A stretch of DNA of 64,000 bases. Source: Desulfobacteraceae bacterium. Lineage in GTDB: Bacteria > Desulfobacterota > Desulfobacteria > Desulfobacterales > UBA5852. The stretch spans positions 442,118-506,117 of the forward strand of contig JABZFP010000029.1 of assembly GCA_014237395.1 (NCBI GenBank), in the 5' to 3' direction. Each line of letters starts with the position of its first letter. Position 1 is the stretch's first letter. The position numbers and the translations under genes are program-made. Positions 63,779 through 64,000 of the stretch are shown piece by piece. The notes under the pieces were generated by a model that was given only the letters and a program-made list of their open reading frames with translations, searched no databases and had not been told where the DNA came from.

Positions 63779-64000
63779 AGCCAGCGGAACGTCGTGACCT
63801 GGTCGATTTCATGCCGCAGGAATACGGGCTGAGCATTCGCAGTACCTGCCTGAACGCGAGCCTGAGCCGAACGGTACACAACTACCGGGCCAAGCCGCGT
63901 GATGACCAACCGATCATCGAGTTGTTGCTTTCGCTGGCAGAACGCTATCCTCGTTACGGATTTGGCAAGCTGTTTCCAATTATCCGCAGGCAGGGGCATT
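63768..64000 (+). CDS. IS3 transposase orfB, N-terminal part
   Basis: The frame entered after the slippery A6G reads 'KKALKPAERRDLVDFMPQEYGLSIRSTCLNASLSRTVHNYRAKPRDDQPIIELLLSLAERYPRYGFGKLFPIIRRQGH'. This is the N-terminal HTH/linker of the IS3 DDE integrase. The catalytic triad lies beyond the window edge, so activity cannot be judged. Confidence 0.75.

Larger units (their letters stand above)
63433..64000 (+). mobile_element. IS3-family insertion sequence, left part, cut by the window edge
   Basis: TGTAACCCTCCCC at about 63433 starts what looks like the left inverted end. orfA and the start of orfB follow, joined by a slippery A6G (63766-63772) as used for the -1 frameshift of IS3 elements. 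Similar to the IS407-like subgroup by the orfB segment 'PRYGFGKLFPIIRRQGH'. The right end is outside the window, so a target duplication cannot be checked. Confidence 0.75.

Overview
The window looks like the chromosome of a Gram-negative anaerobe of the Desulfobacterota (Desulfobacterales, Desulfosarcina-like). This is inferred from gene content and order: an lpxC - DUF4390 - NtrY-like kinase - NtrX-like regulator - rsmD - coaD - LysR run, a LysR regulator of the type annotated as selenium-metabolism-associated, an amphi-Trp protein, and moderately GC-rich DNA. No rRNA, tRNA or CRISPR array was recognised. The left edge cuts an AT-rich gene and the right edge cuts an IS3-family insertion sequence.

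Region 1 (about 1-20.3 kb) is an accessory region. It holds many small, mostly plus-strand, mostly single-gene units: CPBP protease, ICMT-like methyltransferase, DUF3795, MtfA peptidase, alpha/beta hydrolase, peptidase E, cupin, four GNAT acetyltransferases, small membrane proteins, an XRE regulator, and an amidinohydrolase/DUF711 pair. Two related SpoIIAA/STAS-like proteins sit near its ends (1397-1783 and 19876-20277). One intergenic stretch (4265-4324) folds like an integron attC site, and there are a REP/MITE-like inverted repeat (12264-12334) and a dispersed 27-bp repeat. The best discovery is at 19426-19740. A single-domain O6-alkylguanine-DNA alkyltransferase has an in-frame TGA exactly where the catalytic cysteine of the P-C-H-R-V-V motif should be. 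Homology continues after it to a normal stop, and a hairpin with a GGTC loop lies 21 nt downstream, as expected of a bacterial SECIS. I read this as a selenocysteine-containing DNA-repair alkyltransferase.

Region 2 (about 20.3-46.3 kb) is mixed housekeeping and envelope functions: SGNH hydrolase, a DUF2254/MscS/thioesterase operon, a secreted CARDB protein, an alcohol dehydrogenase, DUF1353, a lytic transglycosylase, an orphan NtrC-type regulator, a META lipoprotein/DUF1294/signal peptidase operon, a zinc metallopeptidase, ankyrin and RRM proteins, an SDR, an M20 amidohydrolase, TrmO, a chemotaxis receptor, a double-Usp protein, a FlgM-like protein, an MFS pump, a quinone oxidoreductase and FabF.

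Region 3 (about 46.3-63.2 kb) is core-like: two divergent cyclic-nucleotide-binding proteins, the YifB/ComM ATPase, LpxC and its two-component and RsmD/CoaD cluster, LysR, Pcm, 5-formyl-THF cyclo-ligase, SerS, ThrC and a TPR lipoprotein. A decayed potassium-channel RCK remnant lies at 58409-58648. The IS3 element at the right edge carries a frameshift in orfA.
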